From Deltaproteobacteria bacterium (GTDB lineage Bacteria > Myxococcota_A > Polyangia > Polyangiales > JADJMO01): a stretch of DNA of 64,000 bases. Positions 32,402 through 40,668 of this stretch are shown here, one piece after another (within the stretch, counting starts at the first letter, position 1; each line of letters begins with the position of its first letter). Under the pieces are notes generated by a model, which was not told the DNA's origin, searched no databases, and worked only from the letters and a program-made list of their open reading frames with translations. The stretch covers positions 26,632 through 90,631 of the forward strand of contig JACPFM010000162.1 of NCBI GenBank assembly GCA_016182965.1, given 5' to 3'. The position numbers and the translations under genes are program-made.

Positions 32402-35145
32402 GAGACGTGGTGTATGCCGTGCGCGCCGTGCTTCGCGCGGCCCTCGCCGGCGGCGATGCGGCGGAGCGCGACGGCGGAGACCTTGTACTCGGGGCAGCTG
32501 GTCGCCGCGTCGGCGTGCGACGACGTCAGCAGGTTCACCTGCAGCTCCGGGAAGTGGAACGACATGAAGAGGTTCCCCGGCGCGACGCGCGTGGTGACCT
32601 TGGCGAACGTTCGAAGCGACCCGCGGCGCGACGCCACCTCGACCTCGTCGCCGTCGGCCACGCCGAGGCGCGCCGCGTCGTCCGGATGGATCTCGGCGAG
32701 ATCGCTCGGGTGCAGCTCGAGGTTGGCCGTCCGGCGCGTCATCGTGCCCGCGTTGTAGTGCGCGAGCTGACGACCGGTGACGAGGATGAACGGGTACTCG
32801 GGATCGACCTCCTCGCCGGGCGGCGCCCAGTCGACGGCCGAGAGCCGCGCCTTGCCGCTCGCGGTGCCGAAGCGACGACCGTCGGGGCCGACGTCGCCGA
32901 AGAGCATCGGCGTGCCCGGATGGTCCTTGTGCGGCACCGGCCACTGGAGGCCGCTCCGACCGAGGCGATCGTAGGAGACGCCGGCGATGTCCGGCGACAG
33001 CCGGGCCATCTCGTCCATCACCTCGGACGGCGTCTTCGCCGCCATCTCGTAGCCGAGGCGGCGCGAGAGCTCGCGGAGGATGTCGAAGTCGAGCCACGCG
33101 TCGCCCGGCGGGCGCGCCGCAGCGTTGACCAGCTGGATGCGACGCTCGGCGTTGGTGAAGGTGCCCGTCTTCTCGAGGAACGCCGAGCCGGGCAGCACCA
33201 CGTGCGCGAGCTTGGCGGTCTCGGAGAGGAAGATCTCCTGACAGACCAGGAGCTCGAGCGAGGTCAGCGCCTTCAGGACGTGGGTCGTGTTCGGATCGGT
33301 GTGCGCGACGTCTTCGCCGAAGACGTAGAGCGCGCGCAGGCGCCCGTCGATCGCGGCGTCGAACATCTCGGGGATCATCAGCCCGCGTTTGCGCTTCATC
33401 TTCACGCCCCACGCGTCCTCGAATTTGCGGGCGGCGGCCTCGTCGGTCACCGGCTGGTACATCGAGTACACGTTCGGGAGCGAGCCGGAGTCGCTGCCGC
33501 CCTGCACGTTGTTCTGCCCGCGCAGCGGGTTCACGCCGGCGCCCGGTTTTCCGAGGTTGCCGGTGAGGATCGCGAGGTTGACGAGGCACTGCACGCCGGG
33601 CGCGCCCTGCGAGTGCTCGGTGATGCCGAGGCCGTAGAAGATCGCCGCCGCGCCGCCGGTCGCATACAGGCGCGCGGCCTCGCGCACGAGCTTCGCCGGC
33701 ACGCCGGTGGTCGCCTCGACCGCCTCCGGCGCGTAGCGCTGGATGAACGCGAAGTACGGCTCGACGCCCTCGACCCACTCCTCGACGAACGCCCGATCAT
33801 GGAGCCCCTCCTCCACGATCACGTGCGCAAGGGCGTTGAACAGCGCCACGTTGGCGCCGGGACGTAGCTGGAGGTAGCGATCGGCGAGCCCCGCGAGCTC
33901 GATGCGCCGCGGATCGGAGACGATCAGCCGCGCGCCGCCGAGCACCGCCTGCTTGATGCGCGCGCCGACCACCGGGTGCGCCTCGGTCGGGTTCGCGCCG
34001 GTGACGAAGATGACCTTCGCGCGCTCGATGTCGTCGAACGGGTTGGTGCCGCCGCTCTTGCCGAGGCCCTGGATGAGGCCGAACGACGACGGCGAGTGGC
34101 ACACGCGCGAGCAGTTGTCGACGTTGTGCGTGCCGACCGCGGCGCGCATCAGCTTCATGAGGAGGTAATTCTCCTCGTTGGTGCAGCGCGAAGAGGAGAT
34201 GCCGGCGATCGCGTCGGGGCCGTGCTCGCGCTTGATGCGCAGCATCGTCGACGCGACGAGGTCGAGCGCCTCGTCCCACGACGCGTCGCGGAAGCCGGTG
34301 CTGGTGCGGATGAGCGGGTTCTTCAGCCGCTCGTCGCTGACGGTGAACTGATGGGCGAAGCGACCCTTCACGCAGGTGTGGCCCTTGTTCGCCGGACCGT
34401 CGAGCGCCGGATCGACGGCGACCACCTTGTCGTCGCGCACGTGCGCCTCGAGCCGGCAGCCGACGCCGCAGTACGCGCAGGTGGTGGTGACCGTGCGATC
34501 GACGGCGGCGGTCGCGCGGAAGGGCGCCTCGTCGAGCGCGCCGGTGGGGCACGCCGACACGCACGCGCCGCACGACACGCAGGACGACTCGGCGAGCGAG
34601 GTGTCGAGCCCGGCGACGATCTTCGTGCCGAAGCCGCGCCCGGAGTACGCGAGCGCGAAGGCGCCCTGCACCTCGTCGCACGCGCGCACGCAGCGGCCGC
34701 AGACGATGCACTCGTCGAGGTGCAGCTTGATGTACGGGTGACGGAGGTCGGGCGCGTGCGCGTGGCGCTCGCCCTGGTAGCGCGACGTCTTCAGGCCGAA
34801 ATGGGCGGCGACGCGCTGCAGCTCGTTGCGCTTGTCTTCGGTCTCGAGGCGCTCGACCGGGAAGTCGGAGAGCACGAGCTCGACCACGCCCTTGGCGACG
34901 CGGATGGCGCGCGCGTCGCGCGTGTCGACCTGCATGCCCTCTCGACAGGGCGTCGTACAGGCGGCGACGGGTCCGCGCGCGCCCTCGACGCCGACCATGC
35001 ACACGCGGCAGGCGCCGAACGGGTGCAGCCGCTCGTCGAAGCAGAGGGTGGGGATGAAGATGCCCTCGCGGCGGGCGACGTCGAGGATGGTCTCGCCGGC
35101 GCTGGCCGTGACGGTGCGTCCGTCGATGTCGATGGGGAAGCTCAT
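32398..35145 (-). CDS. fdsA: NAD-dependent formate dehydrogenase catalytic subunit
   Basis: The molybdopterin (bis-MGD) subunit that oxidises formate to CO2, 915 residues. FeS sites in order: [2Fe-2S] C35, C46, C49, C63; ferredoxin-type clusters C146/149/152/156 and C189/192/195/199; [4Fe-4S] C223/226/230/258. The active-site residue is Cys349-His350 (CSRVCHSPS), so this is the Cys, not the Sec, form. FATxN-like motifs GANPTEAHPVVGARI and LPGSAFLEKTGTFTN are intact. ATG 35143-35145 has GGAGGCGGAG upstream and lies 2 nt behind the stop of the fdsB gene. The N-terminal clusters are those of the soluble NAD-dependent type that pairs with a diaphorase. Stop and fdhD start overlap (ATGA). Confidence 0.96.
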   Translation of the reverse strand: MSFPIDIDGRTVTASAGETILDVARREGIFIPTLCFDERLHPFGACRVCMVGVEGARGPVAACTTPCREGMQVDTRDARAIRVAKGVVELVLSDFPVERLETEDKRNELQRVAAHFGLKTSRYQGERHAHAPDLRHPYIKLHLDECIVCGRCVRACDEVQGAFALAYSGRGFGTKIVAGLDTSLAESSCVSCGACVSACPTGALDEAPFRATAAVDRTVTTTCAYCGVGCRLEAHVRDDKVVAVDPALDGPANKGHTCVKGRFAHQFTVSDERLKNPLIRTSTGFRDASWDEALDLVASTMLRIKREHGPDAIAGISSSRCTNEENYLLMKLMRAAVGTHNVDNCSRVCHSPSSFGLIQGLGKSGGTNPFDDIERAKVIFVTGANPTEAHPVVGARIKQAVLGGARLIVSDPRRIELAGLADRYLQLRPGANVALFNALAHVIVEEGLHDRAFVEEWVEGVEPYFAFIQRYAPEAVEATTGVPAKLVREAARLYATGGAAAIFYGLGITEHSQGAPGVQCLVNLAILTGNLGKPGAGVNPLRGQNNVQGGSDSGSLPNVYSMYQPVTDEAAARKFEDAWGVKMKRKRGLMIPEMFDAAIDGRLRALYVFGEDVAHTDPNTTHVLKALTSLELLVCQEIFLSETAKLAHVVLPGSAFLEKTGTFTNAERRIQLVNAAARPPGDAWLDFDILRELSRRLGYEMAAKTPSEVMDEMARLSPDIAGVSYDRLGRSGLQWPVPHKDHPGTPMLFGDVGPDGRRFGTASGKARLSAVDWAPPGEEVDPEYPFILVTGRQLAHYNAGTMTRRTANLELHPSDLAEIHPDDAARLGVADGDEVEVASRRGSLRTFAKVTTRVAPGNLFMSFHFPELQVNLLTSSHADAATSCPEYKVSAVALRRIAAGEGRAKHGAHGIHHVS

Positions 35146-35147
35146 GA

Positions 35148-36935
35148 TCACTCCGCCTCCCCACGCGACACGACGTGTCGCGACAACAGCTCGTCGGGCC
35201 AGTGCTTGACGATCGACTCGATGGCCGCGGGCAGCCCGCCGCCGTGCGCGCACAGGCTGCCCCAGCGCATGGTCTCGAGCAGCTCGTTCAGGAGCGGGAC
35301 GTCGACCGCCGGGCGTTCGACCATCTCCAGGCCCCGGCGCATGCCGATGCGGCAGGGGAAGCACTTGCCGCACGACTCCGCGTCGCCGAACTCGAAGAGG
35401 TGGCGCGCGATGCGCTTCATGTCGGTGCCCTCCTCGAAGGCGACGATGCCGCCGTGGCCGAGCAGCGCGCCGATGGCGTCGAGCTCCTCGAAGCCGAACG
35501 GCGTGTCGAAGAGCGCCGCGGGGACGATGCCGCCGAGCGGACCGCCGATCTGCACGCCCTTGATCGGCTTGCCGCTCCTCGTTCCGCCGCCGATCTCCTC
35601 GCAGATGGTGCGCAGCGACACGCCGAGCGGGACCTCGTACACGCCGGGTCTGGCGAACACCGAGCTCAGCGAGATCGCCTTGGTGCCTCGGCTCTTGCCG
35701 ACGCCGATCGCGGCGTAGGCGGCGCCGCCGTGCGCCACGATCCACGGCACGTTGGCCAGCGTCTCGACGTTGTTGACCACCGTCGGCTTGCCGAACAGGC
35801 CCTTCTCGGCCGGGTACGGCGGGCGCGCGGTGACCATGCCGCGGAGGCCCTCGATCGAGCGGAGCAGCGCCGTCTCCTCGCCGCACACGTACGAGCCGGC
35901 GCCCTCGACCACCCGGACGTCGAACCTGTCGAGCAGACCGGCGGCGCGCGCCTCGGCCACCGCGCGCTTCATCGCCTCGACGGCGCGCGGGTACTCCGAC
36001 CGCACGTAGATCGCGCCGTGGGTGGCGCCGATGGCGAAGCCCGCGAGGGCCATGCCCTCGAGCACCGCGTGCGGGTCGAGCTCGAGGATCCATTTGTCGA
36101 TGTACGAGCCGGGATCGCCCTCGTCGGCGTTGCACACCACCCACTTCTCGCCGGCGGGCTGCGCGGCGGCGAAGCGCCACTTCTGCCCGGTGGAGAAGCC
36201 GGCGCCGCCGCGACCGCGGAGGCCGCTCCCGGCGACCGCCTCGAGGACCGTCGCCGCGGGCGCGGCGCTGCCGCGTGGGGGGTCCTTCGCCTCGCGCGCC
36301 GCCTCGTAGGCGCGCCATGCCCCTCGGGCGCGCGCCTTGTCGAGCGTGGTGGCGTCGGCGCCGTCGACCATGTTGCGGAGCACGATCGTCGGGCTCGAGC
36401 GGCTCTCGATGCGCGGCCGCGGCTCGTCGGCCGCGTGGGCGCCGGTGGCGATGGCGCGCGCGTTCTCGCGCGAGAGGTCGCCGTACACCGTGCGCAGGTG
36501 CGCCCCGTCGCCGTGGCGATCCCCGAGAGAGCTCGCGCTGACGCGCGAGACCAACACCGCAGGCGCCGCGTTGCACAGCCCGAGGCAGTACACCGGCTCG
36601 AGCGACACCTCGCCTCCGGCGCTCGTCTCGCCGAGGCGCACACCGGTCGCCTCCTCCAGGAAGCGGACGTGCTCGTCGCCCGAGGCGACGCACGCGGTTC
36701 CCGTGCACACGTGCACGCGCACGTCGCCGCGGCGCTTCACCGAGAGATCGCCGTAGAAAGTGGCGACCCCGTACACGGTCGCCTCGGGCACGCCGCTCTC
36801 CTTCGCGATGCGCTTCAGCGTCTCGCGCGTCAGCACGCGCTCGCGATCCATCGCGACCCGCAGCCGGTCGAGGACGCTCTGGTCGAGGGGGCCGGGCTCG
36901 CGCTTCTTGCGCAGCGTGACGAGGTTGTGGCTCAC
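35148..36935 (-). CDS. fdsB: formate dehydrogenase diaphorase subunit, FdsG-FdsB fusion
   Basis: This passes electrons from the catalytic subunit to NAD+. The N-terminal 150 residues are a NuoE/FdsG thioredoxin-like [2Fe-2S] domain: VYGVATFYGDL, VHVCTGTAC (CxxxxC) and YCLGLCNAAPAVLV (CxxxC). The C-terminal part is NuoF/FdsB-like: RGRGGAGFSTGQKW, NADEGDPGSYIDKW, YVCGEETALL (FMN/NAD site) and SCGKCFPCRIGMRRG ([4Fe-4S]). Normally these are two genes, so this is a natural fusion. The start is uncertain: GTG 36933-36935 is used, and ATG 36969-36971 would add 12 residues. First gene of the fds operon. Confidence 0.93.
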   Translation of the reverse strand: MSHNLVTLRKKREPGPLDQSVLDRLRVAMDRERVLTRETLKRIAKESGVPEATVYGVATFYGDLSVKRRGDVRVHVCTGTACVASGDEHVRFLEEATGVRLGETSAGGEVSLEPVYCLGLCNAAPAVLVSRVSASSLGDRHGDGAHLRTVYGDLSRENARAIATGAHAADEPRPRIESRSSPTIVLRNMVDGADATTLDKARARGAWRAYEAAREAKDPPRGSAAPAATVLEAVAGSGLRGRGGAGFSTGQKWRFAAAQPAGEKWVVCNADEGDPGSYIDKWILELDPHAVLEGMALAGFAIGATHGAIYVRSEYPRAVEAMKRAVAEARAAGLLDRFDVRVVEGAGSYVCGEETALLRSIEGLRGMVTARPPYPAEKGLFGKPTVVNNVETLANVPWIVAHGGAAYAAIGVGKSRGTKAISLSSVFARPGVYEVPLGVSLRTICEEIGGGTRSGKPIKGVQIGGPLGGIVPAALFDTPFGFEELDAIGALLGHGGIVAFEEGTDMKRIARHLFEFGDAESCGKCFPCRIGMRRGLEMVERPAVDVPLLNELLETMRWGSLCAHGGGLPAAIESIVKHWPDELLSRHVVSRGEAE

Positions 36936-37043
36936 GCGGCGCAGCCTAGTGAGCGGTGGAGCGCGAGGCATCAGCGCGGTGCGACACATGTCATGACGCG
37001 CCGCGCGATCGCACGCTCTTCCCGTCGGGATGACGAGCATGGC

Positions 37044-37664
37044 TCAGCGGTGGAGCGCGCCCTCGAAGAAGAGCTTGTCGAGCAGCCGCACGTATCGCTT
37101 CAAACGGGGTTCGTCGGCGGGGACCTGCCCCGCGACCGCCAGCGAGGAGAGCCCGTGCACCAGCGCCCAGGCGCCGAGGGCGAGCTCGCGCGCGGAGAGA
37201 TCGTCGCGCACGACGCCCTGCTTGCGGGCGCCTTCGATCGTGTCGCGCAGGATGCCGAACGCCTCGCCCTGCTGCTCGTCCGCCGCGTTCGCGCGCCTTC
37301 GGGGCTGGGGCGACGAAGCGGCCGCTTCGCCGAGCGGGTTGTGGAGCATCAGCCGGAAGTGCAGCGGACGCGCGATCGCGAAGCGCACGTACGCCTCGCC
37401 GAGCGCCCGGACGCGCGCGCGAGGATCGTCGCTCGCGCCCTCGAGCGCGGCGCGTGACGCGTCCGCGAGCGCGGCGAAACCCTCGGCGCGGAGCGACGCG
37501 AGCAGCTCGCCCTTGCCCGCGAAGTGCCGGTACGGCGCGTTGTGCGTGACGCCCGCCTCGCGCGCCAGCTCGCGCAGGGTGAAGTCGAACGTACCGCGCT
37601 CACCGAACAGCGCGAGCGCCGCGTCGAGCAGCGTCCGCCGCAGGTTGCCGTGGTGGTACGCCAC
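37044..37664 (-). CDS. TetR family repressor (WHG-type C-domain)
   Basis: A 206-residue TetR regulator. HTH: TLRELAREAGVTHNAPYRHFAGKGELLASLR. The C-terminal part (ARVRALGEAYVRFAIARPLHFRLML) resembles the TetR C-terminal WHG domain. It starts MAYHHGNLRRTLLDAAL and is divergent from the CrtI-like dehydrogenase; the intergenic palindromes at 37682-37740 suggest direct control of both. Ligand unknown. It is head-to-tail with the fds operon but 109 bp apart. Confidence 0.88.
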   Translation of the reverse strand: MAYHHGNLRRTLLDAALALFGERGTFDFTLRELAREAGVTHNAPYRHFAGKGELLASLRAEGFAALADASRAALEGASDDPRARVRALGEAYVRFAIARPLHFRLMLHNPLGEAAASSPQPRRRANAADEQQGEAFGILRDTIEGARKQGVVRDDLSARELALGAWALVHGLSSLAVAGQVPADEPRLKRYVRLLDKLFFEGALHR

Positions 37665-37681
37665 GCGAGCACTCTACGGCG

Positions 37682-37740
37682 CAATGTGGACATGCGCAAC
37701 ATTGGGCTGGACAACCGATGTGGGCGTTGTCAACATTGAC
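37682..37740. promoter_or_regulatory. CAACATTG operator-like repeats
   Basis: CAACATTG occurs at 37697-37704 and 37731-37738, 34 bp apart. The first is preceded by the inverted half CAATGT (37682-37687) and the second lies inside the palindrome GTCAACATTGAC (37729-37740). They sit between divergent TetR and CrtI-like genes, the second palindrome only 4 nt before the CrtI-like ATG. Confidence 0.6.
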
Positions 37741-37744
37741 CGCC

Positions 37745-39406
37745 ATGACCGCCCAAGCCCAGAGCCCCTCTCCCGGTCCGTCCCCTGCCCGTCGCCGCGC
37801 GCACGCCGCGCTGCCCGACCGCGTGCAGGTGGCGATCATCGGCAGCGGCCTCGGCGGCCTCGTCGCGGCGGCGCAGCTGGCGCAGGCCGGGCTGTCGGTC
37901 GCGGTGTTCGAGGGGCACTACGCGGCCGGCGGGTGCGCGACCCACTTCTCGCGCGGGCCGCGGCGCGCGCAGTACCACTTCGACGTCGGGCTCCACTACG
38001 TCGGCGACTGCGGCCCCGACGGCGCGATCCCGCGCATGCTCCGCGAGGTCGGCGTCGACGACGTGCGCTTCCGGCCGCTCGACCCCGACGGCTTCGACCG
38101 CCTGGTGTTCCCCGATCTCGAGTTCCGCATCCCGGCGAGCCTCGACGTGTACCGCGATCGTCTGGCTTCGGCCTTCCCGCACGAGCGCCGCGGCATCGAT
38201 CGCTACGTGAGCCTGCTGCGCGCGGTGACCGTCGCCTCGAAGGTGATCGAGCGCGGCGGGCGCCCGCCGCTCCGCGATCTGCCCGCCCTCGCCCTCGCCG
38301 GCCTTCGCCTCGCCCCGCACCGCGAGTCGACCATCGCCGCGGTGTTCGACGCGATCGGCGTGCGCGATCGCCGCGTGCGCGCGGTGATGCTCGGTCAGAA
38401 CGGCGACTACGGCCTGCCGCCGCAGAAGGTCAGCGCGATGCTCCACCTCGGCCTGGCCGCGCACTACTTCCGCGGCGCCTACTACCCTGAGGGCGGCGGG
38501 CAGATCCTCGCCGACAAGCTGGCCGCCCGCATCGAAGCGCTCGGCGGGTCCATCCACCTGCGCCACCCCATCGAGAAGGTGCTGATCGAGCGCGGGCGCG
38601 CGGTCGGGGTGAAGGTCTCGCCGCGCGCGGGCGAGCCGGCGCGCGACGTGCGCGCCGACCTCGTGCTGTCGAACGCCGATCTGAAGAAGACGCTCCTCGA
38701 GCTGGTCGGCCCCGAGCACCTGCCGAGCGACACGGTCCGTCGCACGCGCGACTACGAGATGACCTCGGCGCTGTTCATGGCGTTCCTCGGCGTCCGCGGC
38801 GAGCTCCCCGGGATGGGCGCCCACAACGTCTGGCAGTTCGACTCCTACGACATGCAGGACATGTACAGGGACGATCCGACCGGGCCGATCCAGACGCACG
38901 GCTGCTACGTGACCAGCGCGAGCTACAAGGACCCGGCGCACGCGCTCCACCACGCGCCGGCCGGCGTCACCAACGTCGAGGTGATGACCGTGGTGCCGGG
39001 CTCGCTCGAGCGCTTCGGCGTGTCCAAGCACGACGTCGCGACGTGGGACTACCGCAAGAACGAGGCGTACCGCGCGACGAAGCAGCGCATCGAAGACGAC
39101 ATGGTGGCGCGGCTCGATCGCCTCTTCCCCGGCGCCGCCGAGCGCGTGGTGTTCCGCGAGTCGGCCACGCCGGTGAGCCAGGTGCGCTACACCCAGGCGA
39201 CCGACGGCACGCCCGGCTACGGCATCGCCGCGACGCCCGAGCAGTTCTTCGCGAAGAGGCCGGGCTACCGCACCTCGGTGCCCGGCCTCTACCTGTGTGG
39301 CGCCTCGACGCGCGCCGGCCACGGCATCGTCGGCGCGATGGCGAGCGGCAGGGCGGCCGCGAGGCGGATCCTGCGCGACCAGCCCTCGCTGCGCGCCCGC
39401 GCGTGA
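37745..39406 (+). CDS. CrtI/retinol-saturase-like NAD(P)/FAD oxidoreductase
   Basis: A 553-residue FAD protein of the phytoene desaturase/carotenoid isomerase type. The Rossmann motif AIIGSGLGGLVAAAQLAQAGLSVAVFE is followed by the GGCATHF region, and the C-terminal signature GLYLCGASTRAGHGIVGAMASGRAAA is intact. It is longer than a simple desaturase, with PEGGGQILADKLAARIEALGG in the middle. Start ATG 37745. No other carotenoid genes are nearby, so the substrate is open. It is divergent from a TetR regulator and convergent (0 bp) with the next lipoprotein gene. Confidence 0.88.
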   Translation: MTAQAQSPSPGPSPARRRAHAALPDRVQVAIIGSGLGGLVAAAQLAQAGLSVAVFEGHYAAGGCATHFSRGPRRAQYHFDVGLHYVGDCGPDGAIPRMLREVGVDDVRFRPLDPDGFDRLVFPDLEFRIPASLDVYRDRLASAFPHERRGIDRYVSLLRAVTVASKVIERGGRPPLRDLPALALAGLRLAPHRESTIAAVFDAIGVRDRRVRAVMLGQNGDYGLPPQKVSAMLHLGLAAHYFRGAYYPEGGGQILADKLAARIEALGGSIHLRHPIEKVLIERGRAVGVKVSPRAGEPARDVRADLVLSNADLKKTLLELVGPEHLPSDTVRRTRDYEMTSALFMAFLGVRGELPGMGAHNVWQFDSYDMQDMYRDDPTGPIQTHGCYVTSASYKDPAHALHHAPAGVTNVEVMTVVPGSLERFGVSKHDVATWDYRKNEAYRATKQRIEDDMVARLDRLFPGAAERVVFRESATPVSQVRYTQATDGTPGYGIAATPEQFFAKRPGYRTSVPGLYLCGASTRAGHGIVGAMASGRAAARRILRDQPSLRARA

Positions 39407-40459
39407 TCAGCCGCCGTCGGCCGCGTCGGAGGCCGCGTCGGAGGCCGCGTCGGTGCCGGCGTCGCCGGTGACGCACGACGTGCCCGACACGTCCTTGTCG
39501 TCGCGGAGGCGGATCTTCCAGCGGCCGAAGTCGGGCACCAGCACGCCGGTGATGGAGTCGATCGTCGAGCCGCTCTTCCCCACGAAGTAGGTGCGCACGC
39601 ACGACGTCGAGGTGAAGTTGCTGATCTGGATCTCGAGCTTCTTGGCGCCGGTCGAGTCCGAGGCGTCGAGCACGTACGCGGTGGTGATGCCGCCGTCGGC
39701 CGACGCGTCGACCTTCACGCCGGCGACGCTGACCAGCGTGCCCTCGAGCTTGGGCGCGCGCGGGCCGGGCTTGCCGGCCGCGTCGGCGACCAGATCGGCG
39801 ACGGTGACCGTCGTCGGCGTGGGGGCGGTGCCCGCCGACCCGAAGGTGATCTTCGCCGCGGCGCCGCCGAGGAACAGCTGGCTCTGCTCGAAGTCGCCGC
39901 AGGCGGTCGCCGGCGTGCCGGACGGGCCGGCGCAGAACTCGCCGTAGTTGGCGCCGTCGACGGCGGTGACCGCGTCGCCGACCTTCACCGTGCTCGGGAT
40001 CTTCCCCGGCGTGACGCCGAAGCAGTTGGTGGCGCTCCCCCGCGTGATCAACTCCTGCACCTGGACGCCGGCGAAGTCGCCGCCGCCGGGCTTGCCGATC
40101 CAGACGGCGAAGCGGCACTCGGCCGCCGACGAGCTGCCGATGAGGACGCGCGGCGTCAGGGCGACGAGATCCGTATCGGTGAGGTTCACCTTGGCGTTCT
40201 TGGCCGGGTGGTCCGGATCGCTCGGATCCTGCACGGCCTTGAGCGAGATCGACTTCGCTCCCGCGTCGGCAGAGACGTCTTCGACCGCGGTGTCGGTCGG
40301 CGCGTCGGTCGTGAGGGTGTCGGTCGGAGTCGTCGTGTCGGATCGAGAATCGGTCGACGAGTCCGCAGTGGCCGGCGGGACCGTGGTGTTGTCCTCGCTG
40401 CAGGAGGCGGCGACTGCAAGCAGGATCGTGCCGAGAAGAAGGCCATGTTCGTTGCGCAT
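39407..40459 (-). CDS. lipoprotein, unknown function
   Basis: A 350-residue lipoprotein (AVAASC, C20) with an acidic/Thr linker (TDSRSDTTTPTDTLTTDAPTD). The body has ISLKAVQDPSDPDHPAKNAKVNL, CRFAVWIGKPGGGDFAGVQVQ, VSVAGVKVDASADGGITTAYVLD and LVPDFGRWKIRLRDDKD, a pattern of beta-strands that could be OB-like or immunoglobulin-like. It ends in a DAASDAASDAADGG tail. ATG 40457-40459. Its stop directly follows the CrtI-like stop on the other strand. Confidence 0.65.
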   Translation of the reverse strand: MRNEHGLLLGTILLAVAASCSEDNTTVPPATADSSTDSRSDTTTPTDTLTTDAPTDTAVEDVSADAGAKSISLKAVQDPSDPDHPAKNAKVNLTDTDLVALTPRVLIGSSSAAECRFAVWIGKPGGGDFAGVQVQELITRGSATNCFGVTPGKIPSTVKVGDAVTAVDGANYGEFCAGPSGTPATACGDFEQSQLFLGGAAAKITFGSAGTAPTPTTVTVADLVADAAGKPGPRAPKLEGTLVSVAGVKVDASADGGITTAYVLDASDSTGAKKLEIQISNFTSTSCVRTYFVGKSGSTIDSITGVLVPDFGRWKIRLRDDKDVSGTSCVTGDAGTDAASDAASDAADGG

Positions 40460-40668
40460 CGGGCGAGCCTAGTACGGCGCACTGGAAGTTCGTAGCCGGC
40501 GCGAACGTACGCCCGGGTGCGCTCGCGGCCCGCGAGATCGTCCAGGACGCTCCGACGACCGACGGCCGCGCCGAGCCCGTCGCGGTGAAGCGCGGCCCGT
40601 GCCATCCTCTGCCTGCGGTCGCGCGGCGCTCCGCACGTTGCGACCGCTAGTGACGCAGGAGGGGTTGG

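Noticed and set aside
34000..34300. Selenocysteine in the formate dehydrogenase
   Set aside because: The active-site position is encoded as Cys followed by His, with no in-frame TGA.
37745..39406. A carotenoid biosynthesis cluster
   Set aside because: Only one CrtI-like gene is present, with no phytoene synthase, cyclase or prenyltransferase nearby.
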